Below are positions 45,341 to 58,593 of a stretch of DNA of 64,000 nucleotides, in pieces (within the stretch, counting starts at the first letter, position 1; every line of letters begins with the position of its first letter). Origin of the DNA: Lycium barbarum (taxonomy: Eukaryota > Streptophyta > Magnoliopsida > Solanales > Solanaceae); assembly GCF_019175385.1 (NCBI RefSeq), contig NC_083341.1, forward strand, positions 91,352,321 to 91,416,320. The letters run 5' to 3'. The notes beneath the pieces are model-generated. The model did not search any database, had not been told where the DNA came from, and saw only the letters and a program-made list of their open reading frames with translations. The translations under genes and the position numbers were made by a program.

Positions 45341-46639
45341 TAAGTGAAGCTTCTTGGAACGACAAAGGGTACAAATGTAAATACGCACGTCCCTCACACT
45401 ACGCTCTAAATATCCACGTGTGCCCTTTTCTGCTCCATGTTGCTCCACTTTCTTCTTCTTCTTTGTTATTCTATTCATTCTATTTTTGTCTCTTCTACAT
45501 GTGCTGATAATTGCTCATTTCTTTTTGTCTTTGTTTTTGGTTCGTTTGATGCTACATTTTTGCTCAATCAGGTATTGCATGTGGTTAATTTATTTTAGTT
45601 TGATATTTTTACCAAGGATTTTGGGATTTTCTCTTAGGGTTTGGAAATTTGAGGTTTTCAGAATTTAATTAAGTTTTCATTTCAGAGATGGATCAAAGAA
45701 TTGAAAGATGTGATACTGACGATTGACTTAGATGCTTCTCCACCGACAGAGATTTGATTTGGAGGTAATCGTGAATAGGTAAAATATCTTCTCGATTGTT
45801 CAAATTTTTGGGGATTTACTCCATATTTTTTTTCCTTTCAAATTTTGGGCCTATCTGTTTACATCTTCTCTGTAATTGTATTTTGTGGTTTTCTTGATTT
45901 CTCAATATGCGACAATGCATATAATTTATTATTCATTTAGTTGGAATATAATGGTTGCAAAATTATGATTTCACGGGTTTTGAAAGTAGTAGCCGATCAA
46001 GGGAAGAAAATGGCACTGCTTGTGTCGACTCTACGAGGTAATTTTTGCACTTTGTTTGTTCTAATGTTATATGCTTAGTTATATTTCTAAATTGTTGTGA
46101 AACCTATAGTAGATACGACTAAATAACAAGATGTGATAGAAATAAAAAAAATAGCCCATAACCTGAAAGACTGGTAATGGAAGAACAAAAAAATGATCCA
46201 CTGGAAAAGGCTATGAACCAAAAAAGGTAAGCAAGAAAGTTATACTCAATCAAATTTTTCCCATTTTATTCAATCAGATTACTCCGTGAAAGTTTATTGG
46301 AGAAACAAATTGGAAGATTAAAGCTTTTCTCTTTATTTGTGAAAGAGTCGCGATGTTGATGAATGAGATGGAGTTTTCTTGTGCCTAGAGAACTACTAAA
46401 GAAGCAGCATAGCCAGTAACAACTTTTTGATACATTCAACCTTTATTTGGAGAAAGTAAAGAGTTCAAAAAAAGGTATAAGCAATAATTCTCAAAACTCA
46501 GAAACAAGTGTAATTGGATCAAGAAAGCAAATATTTTTTTATCTCTAATTTCTCTGTGTGTACTTTGTTCTATAGAAAGTAGGAAGATTCTTATGCATTT
46601 GAGAGAGGGCTTAAATCTGTAGTTTCAGTAATGAAAACT
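45341..46639 (+). other. Gene-free stretch before the response-regulator pseudogene
   Basis: Pyrimidine-rich then AT-rich sequence. It may include decayed 5' exons of the response-regulator pseudogene (for example around 45965-46040), but I cannot align any part confidently. Confidence 0.35.
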
Positions 46640-47510
46640 TTTAAATTTGTGTTTGAGGCTGTAGAGGGAAAACATAGATGTGGATTTCCAGATTTCTGAT
46701 GTTGATGGTTAAACTTCTAGGTCTTATTGGTCTTGAGATGGATCTTCCAGTCATAAATATAAGTTTTATTTATCTTAATCGTAAATATATCCTTTATGTT
46801 TTCTTTGGTTGTGGTTAGCTAAAATATTGTAGCATCAAGTATTGGGTATCTTAAACTTTAACATATATATATATATAATGTTTTTCCTAAGCCGTAAAGA
46901 TTTATTGCATCTATTGATTAATGAATTTCGTTTGCCCCGTGTTATTAGCAAAACAATGACAACAAGCTTGTAATGGACGGAGCAACTCATAGTGCTTGTT
47001 TCTATTTGGTGACCTGTCAGCTTGAGGAGCTAAATATGCACGGAAATATCTAATGAGAAAAAATGTGGACTGTGACAACGAGAACAAGTCTAACAATCAA
47101 GACAAGCCTCATCAAATAGGAGGAAGAGGTGAGAAGCACAACTTTCAGGCGAAGCAGATCAAACGGGAATCTTAACAAGAAAAGGAAGGATGAAGAAGAT
47201 GCAAGCAATGAAAATCCTGCAATTGAAAAGAGAACTCATGTTTTTTGGTCTATAAAGTTTCACAGGGATTCCTAATGAAAGCTTCACATAGAGCTTCATA
47301 GGAAGCTTGTTGCAGCAGTTAATTATTTATGCATTGGAAGTGATTTCTTTAGCATCACTGTGGTTAGTCTTTGTGTATCTTTTATTATATGGATACTTCC
47401 ATATTAATGGACTAATTTTTTCGTCCTGTTTCTAATGTCCGTAGGAAGATTTTGACCTGATGAATGTTGAAGGAGTTACAAGAGGGAATGTGGCAAGCCA
47501 TCTCCAGGTA
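46640..47510 (+). pseudogene. Type-B response regulator (ARR-B) pseudogene
   Basis: Pieces of a two-component type-B regulator occur in the right order but in different frames. A receiver segment reads ISDVDG and, after a shift, LLGLIGLEMDLPVI (46700-46765). The receiver C-terminal part has VMDGATHSACFYLV and LEELN (46970-47040). A linker follows, then the GARP/Myb-like DNA-binding domain in two parts (HVFWSIKFHRD near 47240, ELHRKLVAAVNYLCIG near 47300; then DFDLMNVEGVTRGNVASHLQ at 47452-47508, ending at a GT donor). The order and introns resemble the parent gene, so it is not a processed copy. Several stops and frameshifts, loss of the phospho-Asp context and a missing C-terminus make it non-functional. 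Intact family members mediate cytokinin-responsive transcription. Confidence 0.8.
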
Positions 47511-49469
47511 TCTTTATATATAGTTTCATATGTTTTCTTTAATCTGCTTTATATTTTTACAAATGGGATATATGTATGCAATCCATGTACATTGTTTATG
47601 AATTTTGAATTTGGTTGGCTCTTGAACTAAGCATGGAAAGAATTATATATCCTTTCTTTTATTACTTTGCTCTCTATATTCAACTTTTAGACTTCACCAT
47701 AAAATCTGCCTTTTGTCGATATCTTTTCTTTGAGGAACACTTCTAAGATGTTGTGAAGTAGTAGTCGTCTGTTCTGCTTAAACGACAGGTTTGTACTGCG
47801 TAACTCTCTTTTGAAGCTTTCATTCTCAGGAAAAAAAAAACTCTCTTTTGAAGCTTTTTGTGTAGTGCCACTAAATTTTTCTTCAACTTACACAAGTTTA
47901 TTTGAGTCTGTGAATTCGAAAGTTAAAGAAGGTAAGCATGAATCTAAAAACCGAGAGCACAAAATCTTGTGAGATTTAGGCAAAAATTTCCTGAGTTTAC
48001 TGCCTAGAAAATAGAACCTTCTGGTGGTAAGTGTGTGATAGGGTGGTAATTATGTTTTGGTTTTTCTACTTCATCCATTGTTATCCTCTTAACTGATTAT
48101 TACATTTTCGTTTGATATGTTTGTTTTTAATTGTTCTACTACGATCGGCTTCTAGCCGCAAAGAAGTGTTAACATAGTAGCTTGCCCCTTGAAGCCTTTC
48201 CTTAACATATCCACGTAATGTGCATACGAATCTCATATTCATATAAATATTTGTCCTGCTTTGGTCTTCTAAAGTTGAAGAGGAACATAATAGAGTACAG
48301 TTAGAGCTATAAATGATTAACAAAAATTCATGAATGTTTAAAAAGAGAGAGGCCAAATTTAAGTTTAAGCTTTTGCTGGATTCAATTCAAGAAGTCTTTT
48401 CCTTTTTTATTTTTTTTTATTTTATAAAAAGGTAATTTCTTATACTTGCACAATTGCATAAAGAATCAGCAATATATCTTACTAGAAAAATTGAAGTGGC
48501 TTGAAAAAAATTACATTTTCAGAGTTGTTTCCTAGAATTGGTTGGTACACCAATTCTCTTAACCACATAAATCTGCTTGCCAATTACAATAACAAGAAGT
48601 TGAATCTTGCCCTTGTAAAGAATAGTGATTGAAAGGGTAACGCCCTTTGGATATTTTACTACACTCCGTCAGGCATATTCTTGAATCTGATTCTACTGGG
48701 CTATTATTCATTTCAGCCTAACATTTGTTGTTGGGGAAGAGATATTGACCTGCGCAATATTGGTCGGAAACAAATGAAGAATCACAGGTTTTCTTATGTT
48801 CGTTGTTGCAACTATCAATATGTTGTTGATAAAATACTTACTTTCTGCCATTAACCTCTTCCTGCTTGGGGCTACCAATAGTGAATAAGTACTATCAATA
48901 CTTTTAATACATTTTAGAGTGGATATAAAGCACCTTTAAACTTCACATAATTTGACAGGTACTCTTCTTTCGATAAGGTCGGGAGAAAATGACGATGCTG
49001 CGGACGAGAACGCATGGAGGTTGCTTGAACAAGTTTAAGAACAGCCCCTATACGTAAAACCACTTGGTGTCATAAGTCATTGAATGCTTGTTTAGTTGGT
49101 AAAAAAGAAGTATGTGAATCTATGTTTTAGTTGTAAATATTAAATTATAATAGGTTCATTACTGTTAGACCAACTTTGAGATTAATGCAATAGTTTTTTT
49201 TATATGGACAAGAGTTAAGTAGCTCTTTAGTTTTCAAGTTAATCTTAAGAGTCTGGATTGGAGAATTTACATTTTACAGAGCAATGTGATCTCTTAAATC
49301 AGCTACTTAGGAAATTCTTTAGTGGTATAACAGTAAAGATAATTTATACTTCCTTTATAGTGCATATGTCCATCATAACTGCTGTAAAACATATGAGTTT
49401 TAGCTCCTATAGTCTTACATTCTACAACAAAAACTGAACTATACGAACAAACAATATTTTCGAGCATAT
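47511..49469. other. Gene-free AT-rich stretch
   Basis: No coding exon or classified repeat is supported. It may contain decayed downstream exons of the response-regulator pseudogene and the body of a Helitron ending at 49492. Confidence 0.35.
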
Positions 49470-49492
49470 GCCCGTGCTTACGGGCCATCTAG
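49470..49492 (+). mobile_element. Helitron 3' end
   Basis: GCCCGTGCTTACGGGC forms a 6-bp stem hairpin followed three bases later by CTAG and then T. This is the terminal signature of plant Helitrons (hairpin + CTRR, insertion before T). The matching 5' end was not found, so the element's extent is unknown. Confidence 0.6.
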
Positions 49493-50733
49493 TCTACTAT
49501 ATTAGAAGAGTGGGTTGGATTGTCCTCCACCAACTCTTCTAGATTAGTTTTCTACTATATTAGAAGAGGGGGTTGGATTGTCGTCCACCCACTCTTCTAT
49601 AATAGTAGAAATATTAAAAAAAAAATAAGGTGGGGTTCACGTGAAGAATTAGGAGACAATTGGGGAAAAAATAAATTAAGGTGGGGTCCACGTGAAGAAG
49701 TAGGAGACAATTGCAACAAAAAATAAAGGACATTTAAATAATGATAATAAGTTCAGAAAATGATAAAGGTACGCTTAGAAAAAATTTAAAGAAGAGAAAT
49801 TCAGGAAAAAAGAAATAACAATTTAAATTGATCTATAATAGTAAATTAAAAAAAATTAAGGTGGGGCCCACTCTGCTATAATAGTAGAAATTTAAAAAAT
49901 TAAGGTGGGATCCACGTGAAGAAGTAGGATACAATTGCAAAATAAAAAAAAAAAGATATTTAAATAATGCTAATAAGTTCATAAAATGGTAAAGGTACGC
50001 TTAGAGAAAATTTAAAGAAGAAAAATTCAGGAAAAAAGAAATAACGATTTAAATTGAACACAAAAACCGCTAAAGAAGTCATAAGACCAAAAGATTTAAA
50101 ACTTATACCTTTGGGTATAAGTTTATACACATAAGTCTCACACAAATAATGAGGAATAACATCAAGAAGATGAAATATAAACGGTCAAGAAACGTAGACA
50201 CATATTTTCTTAGAATGATGAAGTTGGTCTACACTTCAAAATTAAGACTACAACAGATACTGACACATGAAAACGTTTTCAGTGTTGTTGAGTAGAAAGA
50301 GATGATGACATGAAACTCGTTGGAGAAGGTGTATTTCAAATCTTTCAATTGGAGAACCAAACCAAGAAAGTCATATATGGGAGAAGCGGACTAAGTAAAA
50401 TAATTTATTGATATTTTCAATTAATTGAATTATAATACTTTCTATAATAAAAATTCCATAATTATATTACTAAAAGGTACTCTCTCTGTCCTAATTTATG
50501 TGATATAGTTTGACTAGGCACGAATTTCAAAAAAGAAAGGAAAGATCTTTGACACTTGTGATCTAAAACAAGTCATAGATATTTGTGTGGATTTAAATCA
50601 TTTCATTAAAGGTAAAAGGGGAAGTTTCAAGTTAAATGATTTCTAAACATAAAAATATATCATTCTTTTTTAGACAGACTATGGTACTATTTTTTGTGTT
50701 GGGCCCGTGCTAGCATGGGCTTTCATCATCTAG
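49493..50733 (+). mobile_element. Helitron, non-autonomous, about 1.2 kb
   Basis: It starts TCTACTATATTAGAAGAG (49493), a typical plant Helitron 5' terminus. That first 58 bp is repeated at 49551. It ends with hairpin GCCCGTGCTAGCATGGGC (50703-50720) and CTAG at 50730-50733, followed by T. Inside is a direct duplication of about 160 bp (about 49677-49838 and 49902-50062; GGTCCACGTGAAGAAGTAGG and GGTACGCTTAGA in both) and a Stowaway fragment. No Rep/helicase is encoded. Confidence 0.7.
50483..50690. mobile_element. Stowaway MITE fragment inside the Helitron
   Basis: CTCTCTCTGTCCTAATTTAT at the left matches the Stowaway terminus, and the body (TAGTTTGACTAGGCAC, GACAGACTATGG) matches the MITE at 8353-8589. 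The right terminus is missing. Confidence 0.75.
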
Positions 50734-53049
50734 TTCACATGATATACATAAATTATTACTTACAAAATATTGATGTTAAAATAAATGCAATATTTATTTA
50801 AACGATGAAATAAGTGTTATTATATTGATGCGATAACTTAATTAAATATCCTGTGAACATGTAAATATGATGAATTTCGTTAGTATTCGTATCTTACCAG
50901 TCACCTGATAGCTTTCTAGTAATGATGTTGTTGGTTTATATTATGTTCTTTTCTGTCATTTTGACTGCTTTAACATTATAAAAAATTTGTTATCGTTGTT
51001 GACAATCCCCTTGAAAGTGAAACATGTATTTGTCCATTAAATATATAATATTGGAATTTCATACTTTTATAATAAAAATATAGATAGAAATCCTAATTTT
51101 TACCAAAAAGTAAAAATGCATAAGACTATAGATAAAGTTCCTAATATATACAAAAAAAAAAAATTAGAAGAAATATACTAGATTAGTATTAACCAATACT
51201 CAATGCGCTCTATTTTACTTGTCATATTTGTAAAAAAGAAAAGAAAAAACGCCCTCTAAAAATTTAATTAAAAGGATAATTTAACAAAATTATTGTTATT
51301 TATTCTTTAATTTCAATTAATACTACTCCTAAACCTCCTCAATTTTTTTTTTGTCTTTCAATTTATGTTGTTCGAAGCAATAATACTCGATGGATGATGA
51401 TATAGCCATCATACTAAAAATCAAGAGCCTTGAGCCACTTTATTTTGCTCATAAAATTTAGAATGGAAAAATGATTAGGATTGAATTTCATTATGATTAA
51501 CGAACTAATTTTTTTTGTGTGTACGTGCCTCACACATAAATCTTTAATCAATTATTTATATGAAAGAACAAAAAAATATTTTCATTAAGAATTATATACA
51601 ATAAGGAGAAATCATTGTAAAGTAATTGATATGGAATACAAAAAACTTTTAAAATTTTTTGGAGAGACTTTCTCGGTTGCTACCGTAAACATAAATACAT
51701 TTAGAAAATAATAAACAAAATAAAAGAAAAAGAAGAAAGTTAGGGCATGACAAACTTGGGTGTTCGCACGTCTGCTGGAATTGACGCTTTCTAAGAAGAA
51801 AAGACGAAGAAAAAGAAGAGGAAGATATAGGCAAAAATTAGAAAAGAAACTAACCCATGGCTAGAACACCCTTGAGAACAAGAACACAGACACTTAGAGA
51901 GAGCCCGAGAAAATGGATAAACACATCTGTAAAGTAGAAAAGAAAGAGAGAAGGAAGAAATGATCTGCAATGGAGTAACTCAAAGACAAGTAAGTGTCAT
52001 TAGTAGTGACTCATTACCAAGTGATGTGTAAAGACCAAAATGCCTTCATCTTTTCTTAAATAACTTATAGCAGGCATGTCGAAACCATCTCTTCTATAAT
52101 ATAGAAAAATAACTCGGGAGTTTGAATACCGGGTTCATTACTTTTTTTTTTTGGTTTCAACTCCCTTTATGTTTATCTTTTTTATAAAGTATAATCACTG
52201 GAGAAAATATGTAAAAAAATATTTTTTAATAAATCATTACTAATTTATTAGTTCATAACACAACAATAAGACCTCAGCTAGACCTTGCGGACACACCTAT
52301 ATGTAAAACATACCTATAACTATCGTTGCCATTGATGCATCTGCGCATCATTCTTGATGTAGGATGGATCTATGTTTATCCTCTGTTCGGAACAATACCA
52401 ATTATATAGTTAATGGAGATGTAGTTCTGCTCGGGATCTAACTCACCATACAAAATCACGATGTCGAACGGATTTTTATATATGAATAGTACCAATTCAA
52501 CAACATAGATTTTTTATTTCGAAATCTGTTGCCAGCTTTTTTTAGCCATAACCCACTCTCCAAGATAATTATCAGCTACTGCAAAACTAGGGTCCTCCAT
52601 AAATCTAATACGATTTGTAATAAAACAAATCACAATAGACTAAGTCAATAATAATCTATTATAAATCTAATTGTCAAAAATACTATAAATCTGCAGAACA
52701 TATTCGCACAAAGCCCGTGCAAAAAAAGAATTAAAGCTTACTAGATAAAAAAAACCACAAAATACAACTCGAACGGTGATATCCAAGCCAATATACACAG
52801 AAAGCACTACCCAAATTCAAAACAAATTCCAGGAAGTTTAAGGATTCAATAATAGCAGCTGAGAGAGAAGGAACAAGAGGAGAAAAGGGAAAGGAAATTG
52901 TGAAGGAAGAGGGAGCCAAAGGAGACAAGGATTCAAACAAGAACTCAATTACTGAATTTAAGAGATTTTCAGCGAAAGAAAAAATTTGAGGATGAAAAAG
53001 ACGAGAAAGGGAAAACGTTTTTATATGTTTACTTTTGTTATAAATATTA
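50734..53049. other. AT-rich intergenic DNA, nothing recognised
   Basis: Short A- and T-rich sequences and purine-rich tracts (52860-53010). No coding exon, RNA gene or complete transposon could be supported. Isolated fragments (GCCCGTGCA near 52712) resemble Helitron ends but lack the rest. Confidence 0.45.
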
Positions 53050-54139
53050 TCTATTATTGTGAATGTCTATCTTTAGGAGAAAAATTAGAGTCAGTAACTT
53101 TGGGACCAAGTTACTTTTCTATTATAAACAGAGATGGTCGCTTCATTGTATTTTGATCCCTCAAGAGAAATAAAGAATTTTCCCCTCTTCCATCTTTCTC
53201 TACAATATTCTTCTTTTAGATTTATTATTTTATAAGCGTTGTCAGTACGAGACTCCGCCATCTCAAGCAAATACTTGTTAAAGCATCGAAGGAGAATGAA
53301 GTAATTAAAGCCACGAACCTCTTACTGGGATAAGGTTTGAATTTGCAATTTTATTTGCTCAAGTTCAAGCAACTATTCACATGCTTTTTTGTTAATCGTG
53401 ATAATTTTATAATTGCAAATCTATGTAAGAAACACGATCAATGATAATGATTATTGAATGTCTAACACTTCAATTTTATTTTTTCAATATATCTTGGAGC
53501 CAAAGTCATCAAATGCTTGATGCTAATAATATGCATGAAGGTTAGTAGTTCTTTATGTTGATTGTCTTTTGCTACTAATAAACCTAATTGGTTCTGGACC
53601 ATTTATGCCTTAAATTTGTTCCTGAAGAACAATATTGTTAAGAGAGATTATGATGTTAATTTTATATCCTGTAATGGCTAAACGAGAGTTTACAAGAAAT
53701 AGATGATCACCACAAGAGACAATATTTCATATGGTTTGTTGTGGCTAAATTTATTTACGCTTATAATTAACCATCACAAGTGCTAATATTTTTATAGTTT
53801 TGTTGTGATTACAACTAAAAATATGTTAGAGAAAGATTCTCTACATTATATGTATGCCTCGATTTGCTCCTGAAGTAACAATATTTTAAGAGAGGTTTTA
53901 AGCTATTATAATTTGATAGGATTAAAGCACGTTCACATGATTATATATGTTTCATTCTCGAAGAATGAAAACTTTTGATAAATCTTACAAATACGGATCT
54001 ATTTCCTGAAGTAAATGTGAGAGCATGTAGTAAAACTTATAACTACGGACATGTGTTTGTTGTGAAGTTATAATGACTCATCTCCGGAAGAGATTAAATA
54101 ATTGAGAAAAAATATTATAAATATTCTATGGGTATTCCC

Positions 54140-54394
54140 GAAGTAATAAACTCAGAAATCTGCTCCCGAAATAGCAAACTCTGAAATCTGCTATCGAAGT
54201 AGCAAATTTTGGACTTTACTCCTGAAGTAGTAAAATTTTAAACCTACTCTTCAAGTAGTAAATCTGAAATTTACTCCCGAAGTAGTAAGACTCTTAAAAT
54301 TTACTCCTGAATTGGTAAAACTTTGAACTTTACTCTTGACTGTAGTAAGGTTTTGAACTTTACTCTCGAAAAAGTTCAACTTTGAAATTTACTT
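54140..54394. repeat. Tandem repeats of a CTCC(T/C)GAAGTAG-containing unit
   Basis: About seven imperfect copies of a 30-36 bp unit (e.g. GAAATTTACTCCCGAAGTAG, TTTACTCCTGAAGTAGTAAA) within the degenerate copia element, cut off at 54397 by a transposon insertion and resuming at 56120. Confidence 0.85.
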
Positions 54395-54920
54395 CTAGGG
54401 CCTGTTTGGAAAGCCACCCAGGTAATTGGAATTGAGTGTAATTATACAGTTTGACCTGTTTGTTTGACTAAGTAATTACTTGGTTAGGTGGGAATTGGAT
54501 CTAATTGAGAAGATGTAATTACACTCTCCAATTTCAAGGGTGGTTGAGAATTGAGTTAATTACATGATTATTTTTAGATTCTTTTTTATTTATTTATTTT
54601 AATTTCCTTTTTTTAGTTTATTTTTATTTCTATTATTTGAACTTCTTTTTTATTTTAGTTTTTAATTATTTTTATTTTTTAAATATTTTATAGATATACT
54701 ATTTATCTTTCATTCCATTTTTTCTCATTCACAACCTTCACTTCTTGTTATTCCATGTAATTGCTCGTATTTTTTATTTTATTCCTTTAATATAATTGTG
54801 TTATTATTCTAATTTTTAAAACTACATCTCTCAGTAGTAGAAAAAATGAATCATTAACAAACTTCACATATAATGATTGATGTTATTAAAGTAGAATTTT
54901 GTTGTGAATGTGGTTATATA

Positions 54921-55335
54921 CAGGGGCGGACCCACCCTATTAGGAGGGGGGTCACGTGTCCCCCCTAACCTCGGAAAGACCATGTACATATATGGTGTAT
55001 ATACCTTAAAGAATGCATATGTATTTAAAAGGACCCCTGAGAAATATTCATTGCTTTGGTGTATTTGGTTGTTGTACCCCTTAGGTCCTTATATGACACC
55101 TAGGTTCGAGTCTCGGTTGCAGCACCTTTATTTCTATGTTTTGTTGAGTAAACCTATTTTCATTTCTTCCAATTTTGAAGTTTATACTTTATACTACTAC
55201 TTTACCAATAACTTAGTTTAATTATTATATTTTCAAAGAGTTGCACGGCAAAATTTCACATAATAAGTGACATATTTATATTAAAGTAGTGGTCATTGGT
55301 GCCCCCTCTGCGTCAAAATCCTGGGTTCCTGTCTG
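54921..55335. mobile_element. hAT-type MITE, 415 bp
   Basis: It starts CAGGGGCGGACCCA and ends TGGGTTCCTGTCTG. The perfect 8-bp flanks GTTATATA (54913-54920 and 55336-55343) are the hAT signature. It is nested inside the 54398-56119 transposon. The open frame across it is incidental. Confidence 0.85.
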
Positions 55336-55703
55336 GTTATATATAAGCTTATATTTCCCTTTTTTTAAAATTATATTTACTTAAGTTACATTGGAACTTA
55401 CTTATGTAATGTTGGAATTTGACATATATGTTAAACTTTTTCTTTTTGGATTTTAAATTTAGATTATATTTTCGATTTTAATTTATTTGATTTAGTATTA
55501 TTGACTTGCTATTTCACATTGCATGCTGTTTATTTTTCACTTACAGTTGATAGATTTTTTTTTGGTCAAACATTTGAATAATGTTATGGAATTATATTTA
55601 TACATATTAATTTATTTAGTCAAACATCCAATCCATGATGTTGTCACAAAAAGGTCTGCTTTTAATTTTTATAATTAATTAAAATAAAAATATTATTAAT
55701 TTG

Positions 55704-55705
<2 letters not shown>

Positions 55706-55779
<74 letters not shown>
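55706..55779. repeat. (TA)n microsatellite
   Basis: About 36 uninterrupted TA dinucleotides inside the Harbinger-like element. Confidence 0.97.
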
Positions 55780-55781
<2 letters not shown>

Positions 55782-58593
55782 ATTGTTTTTACAATATTAG
55801 TTATAAATATATGATTAATAACTAATATATTGTCAAGAAATGATATGTTGTTAAATACATAATTTAATAATCATCTATAAAGGCACATATTTTTTAAATA
55901 TTAATTTAAAAAATTTGATAAGAAAATTTATTTTTAAATTAAACTAACTGTGTAGTTACACTTGTGCAACCAAACAGCACGCTTGTAATTACACTATAAT
56001 TACGTAATGACAAACAAATAGGTCGCTCTAATTACATACTGTGTAATTACTAGGCTATGTAATTACTACCCTAGTAATTACACCAATTCCAATTACCAGG
56101 TGGCTTTCCAAATAGACCCCTAAAGTAGCAAAATAATAAGATTTTCTCCCCAAAATCTGTTGTGACTTTATAATGCATGTAAAGGTTTTCTTATTTTTCT
56201 GCAAGCTTCGATTTTAGTTATTTAAGGTGGAAAAATAATGAAGGAAATGATTATATTTATTTTGCTGCAATTTTCTTAAAGTGTGGGGATGTACTACTAA
56301 GGAATGGTTTTATATGTATTTTGGTGGTTTAGAAGTATTGGTATGACTTTTGAAAAGCAGAAATTTTTTTTAGAAATATGTTGAAGCGATGTTTTCTTGT
56401 GATTGAGAGAAATAATGAGCTATTGAAAATTATGTACAAAACCCGTTTAAATGACCAAGTTTTATTCCCCGAAGTGAATGAAGAAATACCACAACACATC
56501 TCCTGAAGAGTTAAAATAACAAAGGATGTAAATATTATTTTGTGGTATGAAGTTCATTGCTGCATGTACCTGTCATACGTCCTTGGATACTTTTATTATA
56601 TATCATTTTAAGGCAAAAGGATATAGATTTTGTAGAATACTTTCTACTATAACCACATTAATATGTTATGTTTACTTACTGATTTTTTCAGAAGAAAATA
56701 ACAATTCATACAAAAATTTCCTGAAGAAAGAAATAATTATGTGGTTGCCGCTTTGATAAAAAAATATTCGGATGGTAATGGGTATTCTTCTTGAAGGAGA
56801 TATTTAACATAGAAGTTGATGATAGAAGTTTCAAAGACTATATAACTTAATGTTTACTTTTTGTCATATATGAATTTAAGGATGTCTTTAAATATTCATT
56901 TGATTGCAATTTTTTTTTGTCATGACACCAGCAATGTCAGGGTAATATTTGATAGTACAAGATCAATTAAGTGCTCCAGAAGAGCTAACTATTTATTTAG
57001 AAGATCATGGCTCTAGTAGTGTCCAAACAATATGTGATTATGGAGAATAAATTGAAGGCTCTTGAAGAGCTTGTATAGTATTATGTAATTCGTTGTAGAT
57101 TGTAATATGCGAAGTTGTTATAATCGAAACGCGAGTTGAGTAAATCAGAAGATTGCTGAAGTAAATGGTTATAATATTGAAGCTATAAATGACGGGAGGA
57201 TTAAATATCTTCAAAATCATAGTGGGAATGACATATGTATGTGAAAGGTTACCCTCTCTATTCTCCAAATTGTACCACACAAATATAAGCATGATGAAAT
57301 CATATGTCACGATAAATCAGAAGTTTATTGATACAAAAATAATCATGTCATAGTAAATCAGAAGTTTACTAAAACAAATAGCACATGGCATGGTAAACTT
57401 GAAGTTTATTGGTATAAATAATTTTATCAATTGGCATGAGCAACTTGACCATCCCCATCCAAATATGATGTGTGGATTGAGTATTTGACATATATTGAAG
57501 AACTAGAAGATTCTTCAATAATTTATTTGTGTTGCTTGTTCTCATAATAAGTTGATTATACTATCTAATGTTGAGATTGAATTCCCTAAATTCTAGAAAA
57601 AATATAAAAAGTGAATATGGGGTCTTTCACCTTTCATGTGATGACTTAAATAGATGCATCTATGAGATGGTCACATGTGTGTTTATTGTCAACCTGCAAT
57701 TTGACATTTACAAAATTATTTGCTTAAAATAATAGATTTAAGAGCATAATTTCCAGATTATATAATCAAGACAATTCATGTTGATAATACTGATTTATAT
57801 CCAAGCTGGTTTGGTGTTAAATGCCTTCGATATATGGCAACTATTGCTTATGAGAACAAAACTTCATGTGTTGATCTGAAATATGATATATTGCATGCAA
57901 CAACAGTTGTATGCATCAGATCAATAAATTCTGATAAATTCTCCCATCATATTGTTCAAAGTTAAGAACAAAATATTTTCCATCTAGTAGCTTTTGATGT
58001 GCTGTATATAATTCAATAATCTAGAACGACCACAAAGATGGGTTTCCCAAAGAAATTCGGGAATATATGTTTGTTTTTCTAACATAAGGGGGAGGAATAA
58101 GCAGCTATGAAATATGTTGTAAATTATCATTAGTATGATCCTCATTCAAAGATAATTCAAGTCAAATGCTAGAAGCATTTGCTGACCTGGAACTAATGTC
58201 ATGTTTCAGCTGTAAAATGCTCCTATTAAAATTAATTTTCCTGAAGGACAAAGTCTACAACATGTATGAAGCGTGGTAGACCAATCAGTTCCACATGGAA
58301 TAATACCTGAAAAGGGAAAAGAGTAAATGATCAAAATGATTATAATAAGGAGGCAATGCACTCTTGAAGAGCCTACGACGTAACATTTCCTGAAACCACA
58401 TAAGAGGTTAAGGTACCTAAAAAAATATATTAGAAGTGATGAGATCTCAATAAGTTATGTAGCATTACAAACCAATACAAATGATGTATCATTGACGATA
58501 TGTTTTTATACAATATAGCGAAATATTATAAAAGATTGTGATGATCTGAATTCTATTTCTATAAAGTATGCTAACGTAGACATTATTGCCAAG

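Larger units (their letters stand above)
54398..56119. mobile_element. DNA transposon with ~35-bp TIRs (PIF/Harbinger-like), 1.7 kb
   Basis: The left end GGGCCTGTTTGGAAAGCCAC and the right end on the opposite strand GGGTCTATTTGGAAAGCCAC are inverted repeats continuing to GGTAATTGGAATT. CTA flanks both ends (54395-54397 and 56120-56122), a 3-bp duplication as made by Harbinger-type transposases. The sub-terminal regions are rich in TAATTACA words. The interior has no transposase; it holds a hAT MITE and a (TA)n tract. It interrupts the tandem repeats of the copia element. Confidence 0.75.
53050..58590 (+). mobile_element. Very degenerate Ty1/copia retrotransposon
   Basis: No frame is open for long, but pol remnants survive near the right end: integrase-side pieces (DLKYDILHATTVVCIRSIN near 57880, RTTTKMG near 58025) and the region between integrase and RT (KRGRPISSTWNN near 58270, DEISISYVA near 58440). 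Upstream (53860-54390, resuming after 56120) is a non-coding region full of CTCCTGAAGTAGTAAA-type repeats, known in such copia internal regions. The element is split by the transposon at 54398-56119. LTR ends are not resolved and the boundaries are approximate. Confidence 0.65.

Noticed and set aside
45420..45668. 82-codon plus-strand frame rich in Phe and Leu
   Set aside because: A pyrimidine-rich low-complexity stretch without homologues I recognise; more likely leader sequence of the response-regulator pseudogene or random.
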